DNA of 42,076 bases, from NCBI GenBank assembly GCA_026400325.1, contig JAPLPF010000162.1:5608-47683 (forward strand), read 5' to 3'. This DNA comes from Rhodobacterales bacterium (GTDB lineage: Bacteria; Pseudomonadota; Alphaproteobacteria; Rhodobacterales; Rhodobacteraceae). The position numbers were made by a program, and so were the translations under genes. The notes below the pieces were generated by a model that worked only from the letters and a program-made list of their open reading frames with translations, was not told the origin of the DNA and did no database searches. Of the stretch, positions 8,308 to 16,957 are shown piece after piece (the first letter of the stretch is position 1; each line of letters starts with the position of its first letter).

Positions 8308-9437
8308 GTGCGGTCTCCTGTCCGGCGGGGCTGCAGAAAGGGGATCCGGCCGTAAAGGGTTTCCGAGGTCAGAAGGACCACGAAGATGATCCCCTGCAGG
8401 ACCAGTATCGTGGCATCCGGCATCTCCATCCGGCGCTGGATCAGGCCACCGGAGGCGGCAAGCGCTCCGAAGAGGATCGCGACCGGCACGATGGCCAGCG
8501 CGTTCTGCCGGGCAAGGAACGCCACCAGAATGCCGGTGAAGCCGTAGCCAGCCACCAGCGAGGCGTTGGCCTGCCCATGCACGGCAGCCACCTCGAAAAA
8601 CCCGGCCAGACCGGCGCAGGCCCCGGCGATGGCACAACAGCCGACCACCAGAAACCCCACCGGCAGCCCCTGTGCCTGGGCCGCGCGCACATTGCCGCCG
8701 GTCATCCGCGCGGCGAAGCCAAAGGTCGTGCGCGTCATCAGGATGTGCAGCACCACCGCCAGCACCAGCCCCGCCGCGAGCCCCCAATGCACTGTCGTGC
8801 CGGGGATGGGTCCGACCCGGTAAAGCTCTCCGATCGGCATGGTCGAGGGTTTGTTGGCCGACGCCGGGTCGCGCAGCGGGCCTTCGACAAAGAAGTTCAT
8901 CGTGGCGATGGCGATGTAGGACAGAAGGAGCGAGGCGATGGTCTCATTCACCCCGCGATAATGCCGCAGCCAGCCGACAAGTCCGATCCAGGCCGCGCCC
9001 GTAAGCATCGCCATCAGCGCCATCAGAGGCAGTCCGATCTGGGGTGCCCAGCCCCCGGTGACCAGCGGAATTGCCACCGCCGCCGCCATGAACCCGCCAA
9101 GGACCAACGCCCCCTCGGCCCCGATCACCGTCAGTCCGATCCGCGCGGGGATGGCGAAGGCAAGCCCGGTCAGGATCAAGGGGGCGGATCGCAGCAGCGT
9201 GTTCTGGACCGAAAAGGCTGACCCGAATCCGCCGGTCCAGATCAGCCCGAAGAATTGCAGGGGCGATTTGCCCAAGACCAGCAGGAACACCGAAAAGACA
9301 AGCGCCGACCCGACCAGCGCACCGACCGGGATCACCAGCGCCTCGATCCGCCGCAGGGCGGTGGCGGAAAGCCCAGTGGTCGGGGCAGATGTGGAAACCA
9401 TTGTCATCGCGGTGGCCTTTGTTTTCGCGGCGGCCAT
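8304..9437 (-). CDS. ABC transporter permease, BMP/nucleoside type (first subunit)
   Basis: About 377 residues with many hydrophobic helices. Typical stretches are RSAPLILTGLAFAIPARIG, NIGAEG-like TVIGAEGALVLGG, GVNETIASLLLSYIAI and ARMTGGNVRAAQAQGLPVG, all as in YufP/NupB-type permeases of BMP importers. It pairs with the permease at 7387. The start is uncertain: ATG 9437 (MAAAKTKATA), 9407 or 9401 are all possible and none has a strong ribosome binding site; the first transmembrane segment begins well after each. It is separated from the binding-protein gene by 179 bases that contain a GC-rich inverted repeat, which could lower its expression relative to the binding protein. Confidence 0.88.
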   Translation of the reverse strand: MAAAKTKATAMTMVSTSAPTTGLSATALRRIEALVIPVGALVGSALVFSVFLLVLGKSPLQFFGLIWTGGFGSAFSVQNTLLRSAPLILTGLAFAIPARIGLTVIGAEGALVLGGFMAAAVAIPLVTGGWAPQIGLPLMALMAMLTGAAWIGLVGWLRHYRGVNETIASLLLSYIAIATMNFFVEGPLRDPASANKPSTMPIGELYRVGPIPGTTVHWGLAAGLVLAVVLHILMTRTTFGFAARMTGGNVRAAQAQGLPVGFLVVGCCAIAGACAGLAGFFEVAAVHGQANASLVAGYGFTGILVAFLARQNALAIVPVAILFGALAASGGLIQRRMEMPDATILVLQGIIFVVLLTSETLYGRIPFLQPRRTGDRT

Positions 9438-9464
9438 GTCGGGCCAGCCGCCCGACGTGGATCG

Positions 9465-9550
9465 CCCCCTTGTGGGGGACAGTTGGGGAGGGGGGCCTTG
9501 CGCATCGCGACCGCGCCCCCCCGCCCCCATCCCCCCACCACGAGGGGGGA
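9465..9550. repeat. GC-rich inverted repeat pair (REP/BIME-like)
   Basis: Two head-to-head copies of a C-run/G-run element. The left copy has CCCCCTTGTGGGGG then GGGGAGGGGGG. The right copy, read on the other strand, has CCCCCCTCGTGGTGGGGGG then a G-rich tail. Each copy can fold alone, and both can pair into one long stem around 9496-9513; G-quadruplexes are also possible. It lies between the binding-protein stop and the first permease start, a common place for mRNA-stabilising or attenuating structures in importer operons. Similar elements are widespread in GC-rich alphaproteobacteria from general knowledge; no second copy of the pair was seen in this window. Confidence 0.6.
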
Positions 9551-9616
9551 GGTTGGCGCTTTATCTGCGGCGGTTCGCCCGGCGACGTCAGGTCGGGCAC
9601 CCCCCCCCGCTGCCGG

Positions 9617-10681
9617 TCAGGTCAACGACCCCTGCACGCCTTCCAGAAGGAAGTTCATGCCGTCCAGAACCGGGTCATAGTTGTCCTTCGTGCCTTCGAT
9701 GACCAGATTGCCGGCGTTGTCCTTCAACGGGCCGACATAGATCGGCTTGCCCTCTTTCAGACCGGCAATCGCGGCGTCAGCGGCGGCAATCGCCTCGGGT
9801 GTCGCCCCCGCGCCATAAGCCGAGTTGCGGATCATGTCGTTGTGATATCCGCCCACGACAAAGTTCGGAACCTCGGTGCCGGCGGCCAGCGCGTCGGCGT
9901 AAAGCTTGTAGATCGTCTCCCATTTGTATTCCGCGCCGGTGATGAATCCGTTGGGGGCAAGGGCCGCCTGGCTGGCATTGTGGCCACAGCTTTTCACGCC
10001 GCGCGATTCCGCCGTCTCGATTACCACTTTCGGGAGCGCATTTGCGGCCTCGGCCTCACGCACGGGCATCGACCATTCGCCGGTGAAGATCACCTGCACC
10101 ACCGCCGCCGGATTCACGCTCCGCGCGCCCAGAAGGACCGAGTTGATGTTGGAGAGAACCGACGGGATCGGCTTGGCCGCGACAAAGCCGATCTTGCCGG
10201 TCGGGCTGGACAGACCCGCCGCCACCCCGTTCACGAAATGCGCCTGATTGAGGTAGCAGAAATACGATCCCGCGTTGATCGGATCGGTCTCCTTGTTCCA
10301 CAAGGGGGCAGCATGGCGGAACTGGACGTTGGGGTATTTCTTCGCCGTATCAATGACAAAGGGGTTGTAGTAGCCGAACGAGGTGGCAAGGATCAGGTTC
10401 GCGCCGTCAAGATTGATCATCGATTCCATCGACTGGGCGACGGCATCGGTTTCGGGCACCTTCTCCTCCTCGATGACGGTGACACCCGGCACCTGTTTCA
10501 GCACATCCATCGCCAGCGCATGCGCCTGGTTCCAGCCGAAATCGTCACGCGGGCCGACATAGACCGCCCCCAGCACGATGGGGGTCTGGGCGCGCGCAAG
10601 GTTGAGAGGCAGCGTCGCGGCAGCAAGCCCGGCGGCGCCGGTTTTCAAAAGCGAGCGGCGGGTCACGTTGGAACGGATCAT
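9617..10681 (-). CDS. BMP-family ABC transporter substrate-binding protein (Tat signal)
   Basis: 354 residues. The N-terminus has a twin-arginine signal TRRSLLKTGAAGLAAATLPL with probable cleavage after ALA-type ARA at residue 31, so it is exported folded to the periplasm. The body is of the Bmp/PnrA family, shown by VYVGPRDDFGWNQAHALAMD, the ILATSFGYYNPFV strand and KIGFVAAKPIPSV. Members bind nucleosides, purines or related N-heterocycles. It is the first gene of the operon with AGGAG upstream of ATG 10681, as expected for the most expressed importer part. The cargo is probably a urea-like or ureide compound that the downstream hydrolases use, but sequence alone does not show it. Confidence 0.92.
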   Translation of the reverse strand: MIRSNVTRRSLLKTGAAGLAAATLPLNLARAQTPIVLGAVYVGPRDDFGWNQAHALAMDVLKQVPGVTVIEEEKVPETDAVAQSMESMINLDGANLILATSFGYYNPFVIDTAKKYPNVQFRHAAPLWNKETDPINAGSYFCYLNQAHFVNGVAAGLSSPTGKIGFVAAKPIPSVLSNINSVLLGARSVNPAAVVQVIFTGEWSMPVREAEAANALPKVVIETAESRGVKSCGHNASQAALAPNGFITGAEYKWETIYKLYADALAAGTEVPNFVVGGYHNDMIRNSAYGAGATPEAIAAADAAIAGLKEGKPIYVGPLKDNAGNLVIEGTKDNYDPVLDGMNFLLEGVQGSLT

Positions 10682-10903
10682 CGGAATCTCCTGCGGGTTC
10701 TGGGCATAGCGGGTGGCATCATGCCAGCCCGGATCTTTTCGTCGGTGGGTGACCGTCGGGGATGGGCCGAAACGCAAGCGCCCGCAGGATCAATGCGGTC
10801 GTCGCATCCATCACCCGAATCTTTGCCCCCAAGCACACATCGCCCATGGGCGAAGTAAGGCAGCTTCCAACGATGCCATAAAATGCTATATTCGCACTGA
10901 CCC

Positions 10904-10920
10904 GGTGCAAAAAACGCACC
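10904..10920. promoter_or_regulatory. LysR-type operator (T-N11-A palindrome)
   Basis: GGTGC-N7-GCACC, with T10906 and A10918 exactly 11 bases apart as in LysR-regulator boxes. It lies 20 bases before the lysR-type gene start and on the far side of the shared 258-base region from the importer operon. Such sites usually serve autorepression of the regulator and inducer-dependent activation of the divergent operon. A weak -10-like TATATT (10887-10892) lies just before it. Confidence 0.65.
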
Positions 10921-10939
10921 ACCCAGGGCAGGAGTGGCC

Positions 10940-11860
10940 ATGCGTCATCTGGATTCGCTGCGCATGATCGAGGCCGCAGCGCGGGCCGGATCCATCCGCA
11001 AGGCGGCGGACGACATGAACATCACCGCCTCGGCGCTGGTCCGGCGGATCAACCGGTTCGAAGAGGAATTCGGCTGCGAGGTGTTTGAACGCCTGCCCTC
11101 GGGTGTGCGGCTCAATCCGGCGGGCGAACTGGTGATGCAGCACTACCGCGCGACCCTGTCGGACCTGTCACGCGTGCGCGGTCAGGTCGCGGACCTCAGC
11201 GGCGAACGGCGGGGCCATGTCTCTGTCGCCTGTTCGCAGGCGCTCTTGCCGTGGTTTCTGCCCCGGCAGATTGCCCGTTACCGCAGCCAGCATCCGGGCG
11301 TCACCTTCTCTGTCAACGTGCGCGACCGTGCCCGCGCCGAACAGGAGCTGGCCGAATACGCCAGCGACCTCGCCCTGGTGTTCGAGCCGGTCTATCTTGT
11401 CGACTTTCAGGTGATCGTGTCGATCCCCCAGCAAGTCTGCGCCGTGATGAGCGCCGATCATCCCCTGGCCACACGGCGCGAACTGCGACTGCGCGATTGC
11501 CTTGCCGTGCCTCATATCGCCCCCTCCAGCACCTATGGCGTGCGCCATCTGCTGGACTATGGCGCCCGGCGCGGGGCGCAGCAGGTGTCGCCCGTGGTGG
11601 AAACCGAAAGCTTCGAGTTGATCCGCCACTATGTCCTGCAGGAAAACGTCATCGGCTTTCAGATTCCGATCGGGCTAAGCCCGGTCGACGACCCCCGGCT
11701 TGTCCTGCGCCCGATCAGCCAGCGCGATCTGCCGATGGGCAATCTGATCCTCGGCCAGATGCGCGGCCGGACGCTGCCGGTTGCCTCGGCGAAGTTTGCC
11801 ATGCAGCTGGCCGCCGCTCTTGAAACCGAAGAGGCCGACAAGCGTCCAAGTGCCTGGTAA
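10940..11860 (+). CDS. LysR-family transcriptional regulator
   Basis: 306 residues. The N-terminal winged helix-turn-helix (about 1-62) reads AARAGSIRKAADDMNITASA then LVRRINRFEEEFGCEVFER, the LysR pattern. The rest is a periplasmic-binding-protein-like effector domain (about 90-295). The ATG at 10940 is preferred to the GTG at 10934 because AGGAG (10930-10934) then sits five bases upstream. It is divergent from the BMP importer operon, and a LysR box stands just before its own start, so it most likely senses the imported compound or a product and controls the biuret/allophanate operon. It may also act on atzF, which lies at the other end of the locus, but no matching box was seen there. Confidence 0.92.
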   Translation: MRHLDSLRMIEAAARAGSIRKAADDMNITASALVRRINRFEEEFGCEVFERLPSGVRLNPAGELVMQHYRATLSDLSRVRGQVADLSGERRGHVSVACSQALLPWFLPRQIARYRSQHPGVTFSVNVRDRARAEQELAEYASDLALVFEPVYLVDFQVIVSIPQQVCAVMSADHPLATRRELRLRDCLAVPHIAPSSTYGVRHLLDYGARRGAQQVSPVVETESFELIRHYVLQENVIGFQIPIGLSPVDDPRLVLRPISQRDLPMGNLILGQMRGRTLPVASAKFAMQLAAALETEEADKRPSAW

Positions 11861-11905
11861 GACTGCGTGCCTGGCTGGGCTGCAAGTCTGAACCTTGGAA
11901 AGTTG

Positions 11906-12030
11906 CTCATCCACATCTTCCGCCATCTCGCGGCGATGGGTTGGACGATCTACGCTCTTCAAAGGGCTTCCTTGCGCAGATCGGCCTGCCGCAGGATCGC
12001 GATGATCTGAGCTTCAGCATATCTGCTGAA
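11906..12030 (-). pseudogene. IS3-family transposase remnant
   Basis: The minus strand from 12030 reads SRYAEAQIIAILRQADL, very like the N-terminus of IS3-family OrfA (S-R-F-T-E-A-Q-I-I-x-I-L). It runs directly into RKEAL and then, after a frame change, KSVDRPTHRREMAEDV, which resembles the OrfA/OrfB junction (LLKEAL, then RPSxRREMA). Most of OrfA and all of the OrfB catalytic part are missing and stops interrupt it. It is an old, internally deleted scar between the lysR and hisG genes; no terminal inverted repeats were seen. The surrounding 230 bases hold no other gene. Confidence 0.5.
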
Positions 12031-12090
12031 TCAAATGCAGAATTTCTTCGTGCACCTTGAAGGGAAAGCGACTTGTGCCGCCCCTTGCCT

Positions 12091-12789
12091 TCAGCGGGAC
12101 TGCCGACGCACCCCCAGCACCTCTGCCAATCGCCCCATCGCAGCCTGATCCTCCTTGGACCATTCCGCTGTGCGCGATGACCACAGGACCGCCTCGCTGG
12201 CGTGGATCAGTCCATCCGACAGCACCCGAAGATGGTTGGCCCGCAGCGTCTCGCCCGAGGACGTGATGTCCGCAATCGCCTCTGCGGTGCCATTCATCAC
12301 CGTTCCCTCGGTCGCGCCCAAGCTGTCCACCAGGCTGTAGTCTGCCACCCCATGGGCTGTCAGGAATTCCCGGACCAGCCGGTGATACTTGGTCGCGATC
12401 CGAAGGCGGAACCCGTGTGCCGCGCGGAACCCCGCCGCTGCGCCATCAAGATCATCCACCGTCTCGACGTCGATCCAGACGTTCGGGACGGCAATGACCA
12501 GATCTGCCTGCCCGAACCCCAGCCGTGCCAGCTCTTCCACCTCGTCGTCGGCCAGCGTTTCGTGAACAAGATCCGATCCGGTGACCCCAAGGTGGATCCG
12601 TCCCGCCGCCAATTCCCTCGGAATCTCGCCGGCGGACAGGAAGACCGGCACGATGCCGTCGAAACCGTCGACCACGCCGGAATACTCCCGGTCATTCCCG
12701 CTGCGCCGCATCACCACGCCGCGTGCGCCGAACCAGTCGAAACAGTCCTGCATCAGCCGCCCCTTGGACGGCACCCCGATCCGGATCAT
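12091..12789 (-). CDS. hisG: ATP phosphoribosyltransferase, short form
   Basis: 232 residues. HisG joins ATP and PRPP in the first step of histidine synthesis. It starts [15 protein letters not shown] and has GRIHLGVTGSDLVHE and DSLGATEGTVMNGTAEAIAD, the PRPP loop E-G-T-x-x-N-G-T-A-E-A. The C-terminal regulatory domain of long HisG is absent, so it is the HisG-S type that needs HisZ, which is indeed the gene just upstream (ATGA overlap at 12786-12789). Downstream lies the IS3 remnant and the convergent lysR gene. Confidence 0.95.
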   Translation of the reverse strand: MIRIGVPSKGRLMQDCFDWFGARGVVMRRSGNDREYSGVVDGFDGIVPVFLSAGEIPRELAAGRIHLGVTGSDLVHETLADDEVEELARLGFGQADLVIAVPNVWIDVETVDDLDGAAAGFRAAHGFRLRIATKYHRLVREFLTAHGVADYSLVDSLGATEGTVMNGTAEAIADITSSGETLRANHLRVLSDGLIHASEAVLWSSRTAEWSKEDQAAMGRLAEVLGVRRQSR

Positions 12790-13880
12790 GACCGCCCCCT
12801 GACCTGCACAACCAGCTCTGGCCGGATCACGCCACCCACGGCAGGGATCGACGCCCCCGCTCCAAGCACGTTTGTCAGCGCATCATAGCGCCCGCCCGAG
12901 GCGACGGGCGGCAGACCCTCGGCATGAAAGCTGAAGACAAAGCCGTCATAGTATTCCAGCGCCGTACGCCCGTGGCTTGCCTCGAAGGCCAGGGTCGCCA
13001 CATCCACCCCGCGCGCTGCCAGTGCGTCCAGCCGCGCGGCAAATCGGCCAACGGCGGGCTCGATTGCCGGCAGCATCGGGGTGATCCCGCGCAGGTGGCT
13101 CAGGGCTGACGCGGCCGGGGCCTCCAGTGCCAGAAGGTCATACAGCAACGCCGCCTCGGTCGCCCGGATCGGCGGCGTTTCGGCATCGGCTGCCAAGGCC
13201 TCGGCGCGGGCCGCGATTTCTTCGGCTGAGCGAAGGCCGACGAAGGTTCCCGCCTCGGCGATCAGTTGCGCGGGCGTCCCCGTCGCCAACCGCTCCAGCA
13301 GACGCAGGCGCGCCACCGGCACGGGCGCGCGCCCTGCGAACCGGTCCAGCAGCGCCTTGAACCGCTTTGGCCGCCAGACATGCCGCAACAGCGCCGCCTT
13401 GCGCCTTTCGGTCGTCTCCAGCCCCCGGACGGCGGCCATCAGGATGCCGATGTCGCCGGTCACCGGACGCAGGCCAAGACCTGCAAGCAGGTCGCGGAAC
13501 AGGGCAAAAACTTCGGCATCCGCGGCTTCGGGGGCGGTTCGGTCAAAGACCTCATAGCCGACCTGAAGGTATTCGCTTGCCCGGCCGGATCCGCGGGCCT
13601 GCTTGCGAAACACCTCGCCCAGATAGGCATAGCGCGCCGGGTCAGCCCCATGCGCCATGTGGGCCTGCACCACCGGCACGGTAAAGTCTGGCCGCAGCAT
13701 CATCTCGCCCCGGATGGGGTCGTCGGTGACATAGGCCCGGGCGCGGATGTCCTCGCCGTAAAGGTCCAGGAGGGTCTCGGCGGGCTGCAAGAGGTCGGTC
13801 TCGACCGGCACCGCCCCGGCGGCGATGAAGGCGGCAAGAAGCCGCTCGCCCTCGGCGCGGATGGCGGGCTTGGGGGTCAT
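12786..13880 (-). CDS. hisZ: ATP phosphoribosyltransferase regulatory subunit
   Basis: 364 residues, a class II tRNA-synthetase-like paralogue of HisRS without aminoacylation activity. It binds HisG-S and passes on histidine feedback. Seen are [40 protein letters not shown] (motif 2 region) and a C-terminal [21 protein letters not shown]. The start ATG 13880 overlaps the hisS stop (ATGA) and its own stop overlaps hisG, so the three genes are translated as one unit. The longer frame to 13955 is only a run-through into hisS. Confidence 0.93.
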   Translation of the reverse strand: MTPKPAIRAEGERLLAAFIAAGAVPVETDLLQPAETLLDLYGEDIRARAYVTDDPIRGEMMLRPDFTVPVVQAHMAHGADPARYAYLGEVFRKQARGSGRASEYLQVGYEVFDRTAPEAADAEVFALFRDLLAGLGLRPVTGDIGILMAAVRGLETTERRKAALLRHVWRPKRFKALLDRFAGRAPVPVARLRLLERLATGTPAQLIAEAGTFVGLRSAEEIAARAEALAADAETPPIRATEAALLYDLLALEAPAASALSHLRGITPMLPAIEPAVGRFAARLDALAARGVDVATLAFEASHGRTALEYYDGFVFSFHAEGLPPVASGGRYDALTNVLGAGASIPAVGGVIRPELVVQVRGRS

Positions 13881-15448
13881 TGCCCCAGCATCTTGCGGAC
13901 GGCGGCGACCAGATCGGCCTCGTCCACCAGAACCTGCGCCGGGCGGTCCTTCCATTCTTCCAGCGTGGCACTTTCGGCGATCTTCGCACCAAGGATCAGG
14001 TCCTTGAGGATGACCTTGCCCTCGGCCGCCTCGTTGCCGCCTTGAATGATGGCGATGGGAGAGCCGCGTTTGTCGGCATATTTGAGCTGGTTGCCGAAGT
14101 TCTTGGGGTTGCCAAGATAAACCTCGGCACGGATTTTGCCTTTGCTGGGGTCACTTGGGTCAAGGTCTGCCTGCCGCAACATCCCGACGAACCTCATGTA
14201 ATCGGCCATGCGGTCGCGGTCCATCACCGTGACCACAACCGGCCCTGCCGCCTGCGCCCCGACGCGCCCCTTTGCGCGAAGCGCTGCGAGAAGACGGTCG
14301 ACCCCGATGGAAACCCCCGTCGCGGGCACGTCCTGCCCAGTGAAGCGTTTGACGAGGCCGTCATAGCGGCCCCCGCCAGCGACAGAGCCAAAGTTGCGCG
14401 GGCGGCCCTTTTCGTCGGTGATCTGGAACGTGAGTTCAGCCTCATAGACCGGGCCGGTGTAGTAGCCAAGGCCACGGACGACGCCGGGGTCGATGACGAT
14501 GCGGTCGGGGCCGTAGCCTTGGGCTGAGAGAAGAGAGGAAATCTGCTCGAGCTCATCGACTCCGTCATTGCCCACGTCCGAGCCTACAACGATCTCACGA
14601 AGCTTCGACAGAACTAGTCTGTTTAGCTGCTCCGGATTATGAGCGCGCCCACTTTGAATTGCTGGCTGGAAAACTTCGACTGCGGCGCCAAGCAAATCCT
14701 TCCAACCAACAAACTTCATCAGCACATTAATCTGCTCCGCCGACAGCCCCGCGCCCTTGGTGAAATCCCCGCTCTCGTCCTTGCGGCCCTCACCCAGCAG
14801 CGCCCGGACACCTTCCGGCCCCAGCCGGTCGATCTTGTCGATTGCGCGCAGGACGATGCCGCGTTCGGCTTCCTTGTCGTCACCTGCAAGTCCCGCGACT
14901 TCCATCACCCCGTTCAGGACCTTGCGGTTGTTCACCTTGATAATGTAGTCGCCCTTGTCGATCCCAACTTCCTCAAGAGCATCCGCCAGCATTGCGCACA
15001 TCTCGGCATCGGCGGCCACCGAAGCCGACCCGACCGTATCCGCATCGCACTGGTAGAACTGCCGGAACCGCCCCGGACCGGGTTTTTCATTCCGCCAGAC
15101 CGGGCCCATCGCATAGCGGCGGTAGGGCGAGGGCAGGTCGTTGCGGTACTGCGCCGCAACCCGGGCAAGGGGGGCGGTCAGGTCGTAGCGGAGGGCGAGC
15201 CAGTCGGCATCCTCATCCTGCCAGGCGAAAACGCCTTCGTTCGGGCGGTCCACGTCGGGAAGGAACTTGCCCAAAGCCTCGACCGTCTCAACCGCGCTTG
15301 TCTCCAGCGGGTCAAAGCCATAGCGGTGGTAGACTCCCGCAATCGCGTCCAGCATGGCCTTGCGCTCGATCACTTCGGCGCCAAAGTAGTCGCGAAACCC
15401 CTTGGGGGTTTCGGCGCGGGGGCGGCGGGCGGGTTTGTCATTTGCCAT
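13877..15448 (-). CDS. hisS: Histidyl-tRNA synthetase
   Basis: 523 residues, at the long end for HisRS but usual for alphaproteobacteria. Class II motifs are visible: motif 1 region [12 protein letters not shown] (87-98), motif 2 [17 protein letters not shown] (115-131), the histidine loop [14 protein letters not shown] (323-336) and motif 3 [14 protein letters not shown]. The ATG 15448 (MANDKPARR) is chosen because the family homology (PKGFRDYF) begins soon after; AGGG precedes it weakly. Codons for residues about 247-310 (14519-14710) are visibly richer in A/T than the rest, perhaps a recombined insertion-domain patch. It heads the hisS-hisZ-hisG operon and is divergent from slyX. Confidence 0.95.
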   Translation of the reverse strand: MANDKPARRPRAETPKGFRDYFGAEVIERKAMLDAIAGVYHRYGFDPLETSAVETVEALGKFLPDVDRPNEGVFAWQDEDADWLALRYDLTAPLARVAAQYRNDLPSPYRRYAMGPVWRNEKPGPGRFRQFYQCDADTVGSASVAADAEMCAMLADALEEVGIDKGDYIIKVNNRKVLNGVMEVAGLAGDDKEAERGIVLRAIDKIDRLGPEGVRALLGEGRKDESGDFTKGAGLSAEQINVLMKFVGWKDLLGAAVEVFQPAIQSGRAHNPEQLNRLVLSKLREIVVGSDVGNDGVDELEQISSLLSAQGYGPDRIVIDPGVVRGLGYYTGPVYEAELTFQITDEKGRPRNFGSVAGGGRYDGLVKRFTGQDVPATGVSIGVDRLLAALRAKGRVGAQAAGPVVVTVMDRDRMADYMRFVGMLRQADLDPSDPSKGKIRAEVYLGNPKNFGNQLKYADKRGSPIAIIQGGNEAAEGKVILKDLILGAKIAESATLEEWKDRPAQVLVDEADLVAAVRKMLGQ

Positions 15449-15541
15449 GGGTGCGGACCCTTCGCTTTCGGTCGTCGTCCGTGTATCGGATGGGGCACAG
15501 GGCGGCAAGCGCCCGGAAGGCCCGCGCCTGGAAGGAGTGTC

Positions 15542-15739
15542 ATGGACCGGATCGAGACGCTGGAGGAACGGATCGCCCATCTGACCCGCGCGGTCGAGGA
15601 CCTGTCCGATGTCGTGGCACTTCAGGCGACCGAAATCGACCGCCTGACCCGCCTGACCCACCTTCTGGCCGCGCGTGAGGCGGATCGCGAGGCTGCAGGC
15701 GACGCCCCGACGCCCGACCAGAAGCCGCCGCACTGGTGA
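15542..15739 (+). CDS. slyX: SlyX family protein
   Basis: 65 residues, almost wholly a heptad-type coiled coil: [20 protein letters not shown] then [19 protein letters not shown], ending in the charged tail with PPHW that is typical of SlyX. Function is unknown. AGGAG stands six bases before the ATG. The stop overlaps the start of the next gene by one base (TGATG). The position next to hisS is common in Rhodobacteraceae from general knowledge. Confidence 0.88.
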   Translation: MDRIETLEERIAHLTRAVEDLSDVVALQATEIDRLTRLTHLLAAREADREAAGDAPTPDQKPPHW

Positions 15740-16824
15740 TGCTGCGGTCGCTGTTCGGCCCGGACCCTTTGGCGCTTTTGATCACGCTGATCCTTGGGAC
15801 CATCGGCGGTGTGATCGCGCAGGCGCTGCATCTGCCGCTTGGCTATCTTCTGGGGTCGCTTGTGGTGACCGGGGTGCTGGCGGCTGCGGGAACACGGCCC
15901 TTTGGCCGCCCGATCACCCTGCCGCCCCGATTGCGGATGTGCTTTGTCCCGGTGATCGGGGTGGCCATCGGCGGCGCTTTCACGCCCGAGGTTGCCGGGC
16001 AGGCGCCGGGCTGGTGGCCGTCGCTGCTGGCGCTGTGCGTCTTCGTGCCGGTCGCCCACGCGGTGGGGTTCGTGATCTTTCGAAAGGGCGGCCTTGATCC
16101 ACAGACCGCGTTTTACGGTGCGGTTCCCGGCGGGCTGATCGAAAGCGTCCAGCTTGGCGAAGAGGCGGGGGCAGATGTGGCCTTGCTGACGGTCCTGCAG
16201 TTCCTGCGCCTGATCGGAACCATCGTCGCGGTGCCGGTGATCTTCTGGGGGGTGACCGGGCACGCTGTCGGGTCGGCCTCTGGCGTGCAGATGGTGGGGG
16301 CAGGGGCATCCCTCGGCCCCGGCGATGTGGCGATTCTTGCCGTCTGCGGGCTTCTGGGGGTGGCTGCAGGGCGCTTTCTGCGCCTTCCCGGCTGGATCAT
16401 CACTGGGCCGATCCTGCTGTCTGCCGCCGCACACGCGCTGGCCCTGGTCAAAGGGGTGCCGCCCGCCTGGCTTATCGCACTGACACAGATCGTGGTCGGG
16501 ACCGGCCTTGGCGCGCGCTTTGCCGGGGCGGCCCCGGCAGTCTTGCGGCAAGGTGCGCTGCTGGCGGCAGGAAACGGCATTGCAGCCTTGATCATCGCCC
16601 TTGCGTTTGCGCTTGGTCTGCACGCCCTGGTTGGCGAACCGGTGGCTGCGGTGTTCCTTGCCTTTGCCCCTGGCGGGCTGGCCGAAATGAGCCTTGTTGC
16701 CCTCAGCCTGAAGATGAGCGTGATCTACGTGACCGCCCACCATGTCTTGCGGATCATGCTGGCGGTGGGGTTGGCCAAGCTGGGCGCGCGGATGCTGCGC
16801 CTGCGGTCCGGGTCTGCGGAATGA
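15739..16824 (+). CDS. AbrB-family membrane protein (AbrB duplication domain)
   Basis: 361 residues with about ten hydrophobic segments in two similar halves. Seen are [17 protein letters not shown] and [20 protein letters not shown] in the first half and [11 protein letters not shown] and [16 protein letters not shown] in the second; the repeated PGGL-x-E signature marks the AbrB/AmoA-like family (once mislabelled ammonia monooxygenase). The transported substrate is unknown; some members are linked to regulation or to small-acid transport. It overlaps slyX by one base and is probably co-transcribed with it. The GTG at 15736 is an alternative start two residues of reading earlier at most. Confidence 0.87.
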   Translation: MLRSLFGPDPLALLITLILGTIGGVIAQALHLPLGYLLGSLVVTGVLAAAGTRPFGRPITLPPRLRMCFVPVIGVAIGGAFTPEVAGQAPGWWPSLLALCVFVPVAHAVGFVIFRKGGLDPQTAFYGAVPGGLIESVQLGEEAGADVALLTVLQFLRLIGTIVAVPVIFWGVTGHAVGSASGVQMVGAGASLGPGDVAILAVCGLLGVAAGRFLRLPGWIITGPILLSAAAHALALVKGVPPAWLIALTQIVVGTGLGARFAGAAPAVLRQGALLAAGNGIAALIIALAFALGLHALVGEPVAAVFLAFAPGGLAEMSLVALSLKMSVIYVTAHHVLRIMLAVGLAKLGARMLRLRSGSAE

Positions 16825-16908
16825 CGCCGCAGGTGTTGCCGCGGAATGCGGCCAATCGTTTCCGTCTTGTTGCTGTCGTTCATTGTGGGTTACGCTGAAA
16901 CAGAGACG

Positions 16909-16927
16909 GTCTGCGCCTTGTGCAGAC
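16909..16927 (+). promoter_or_regulatory. Short inverted repeat before the SLC13 pair
   Basis: GTCTGC-N7-GCAGAC, two exact 6-base arms, 30 bases before the GTG start of the first SLC13 gene. It could be an operator or a 5'-leader hairpin. Only the symmetry supports it. Confidence 0.3.
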
Positions 16928-16957
16928 TGCCCAAAGCAACAGTCAGGGGGCGCAAAC

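Noticed and set aside
8308-8787. N-terminal extension of the second permease
   Set aside because: Lies within the first permease gene; ATG 8307 with ATGA overlap is the sensible start.
9465-9550. CRISPR array
   Set aside because: Only two inverted, not direct, repeat copies and no spacers; no cas genes anywhere.
1510-10681. Complete cyanurate (AtzD/TrzD) or urea-carboxylase pathway
   Set aside because: No cyanuric acid hydrolase, AtzE or biotin carboxylase gene is visible in the window.
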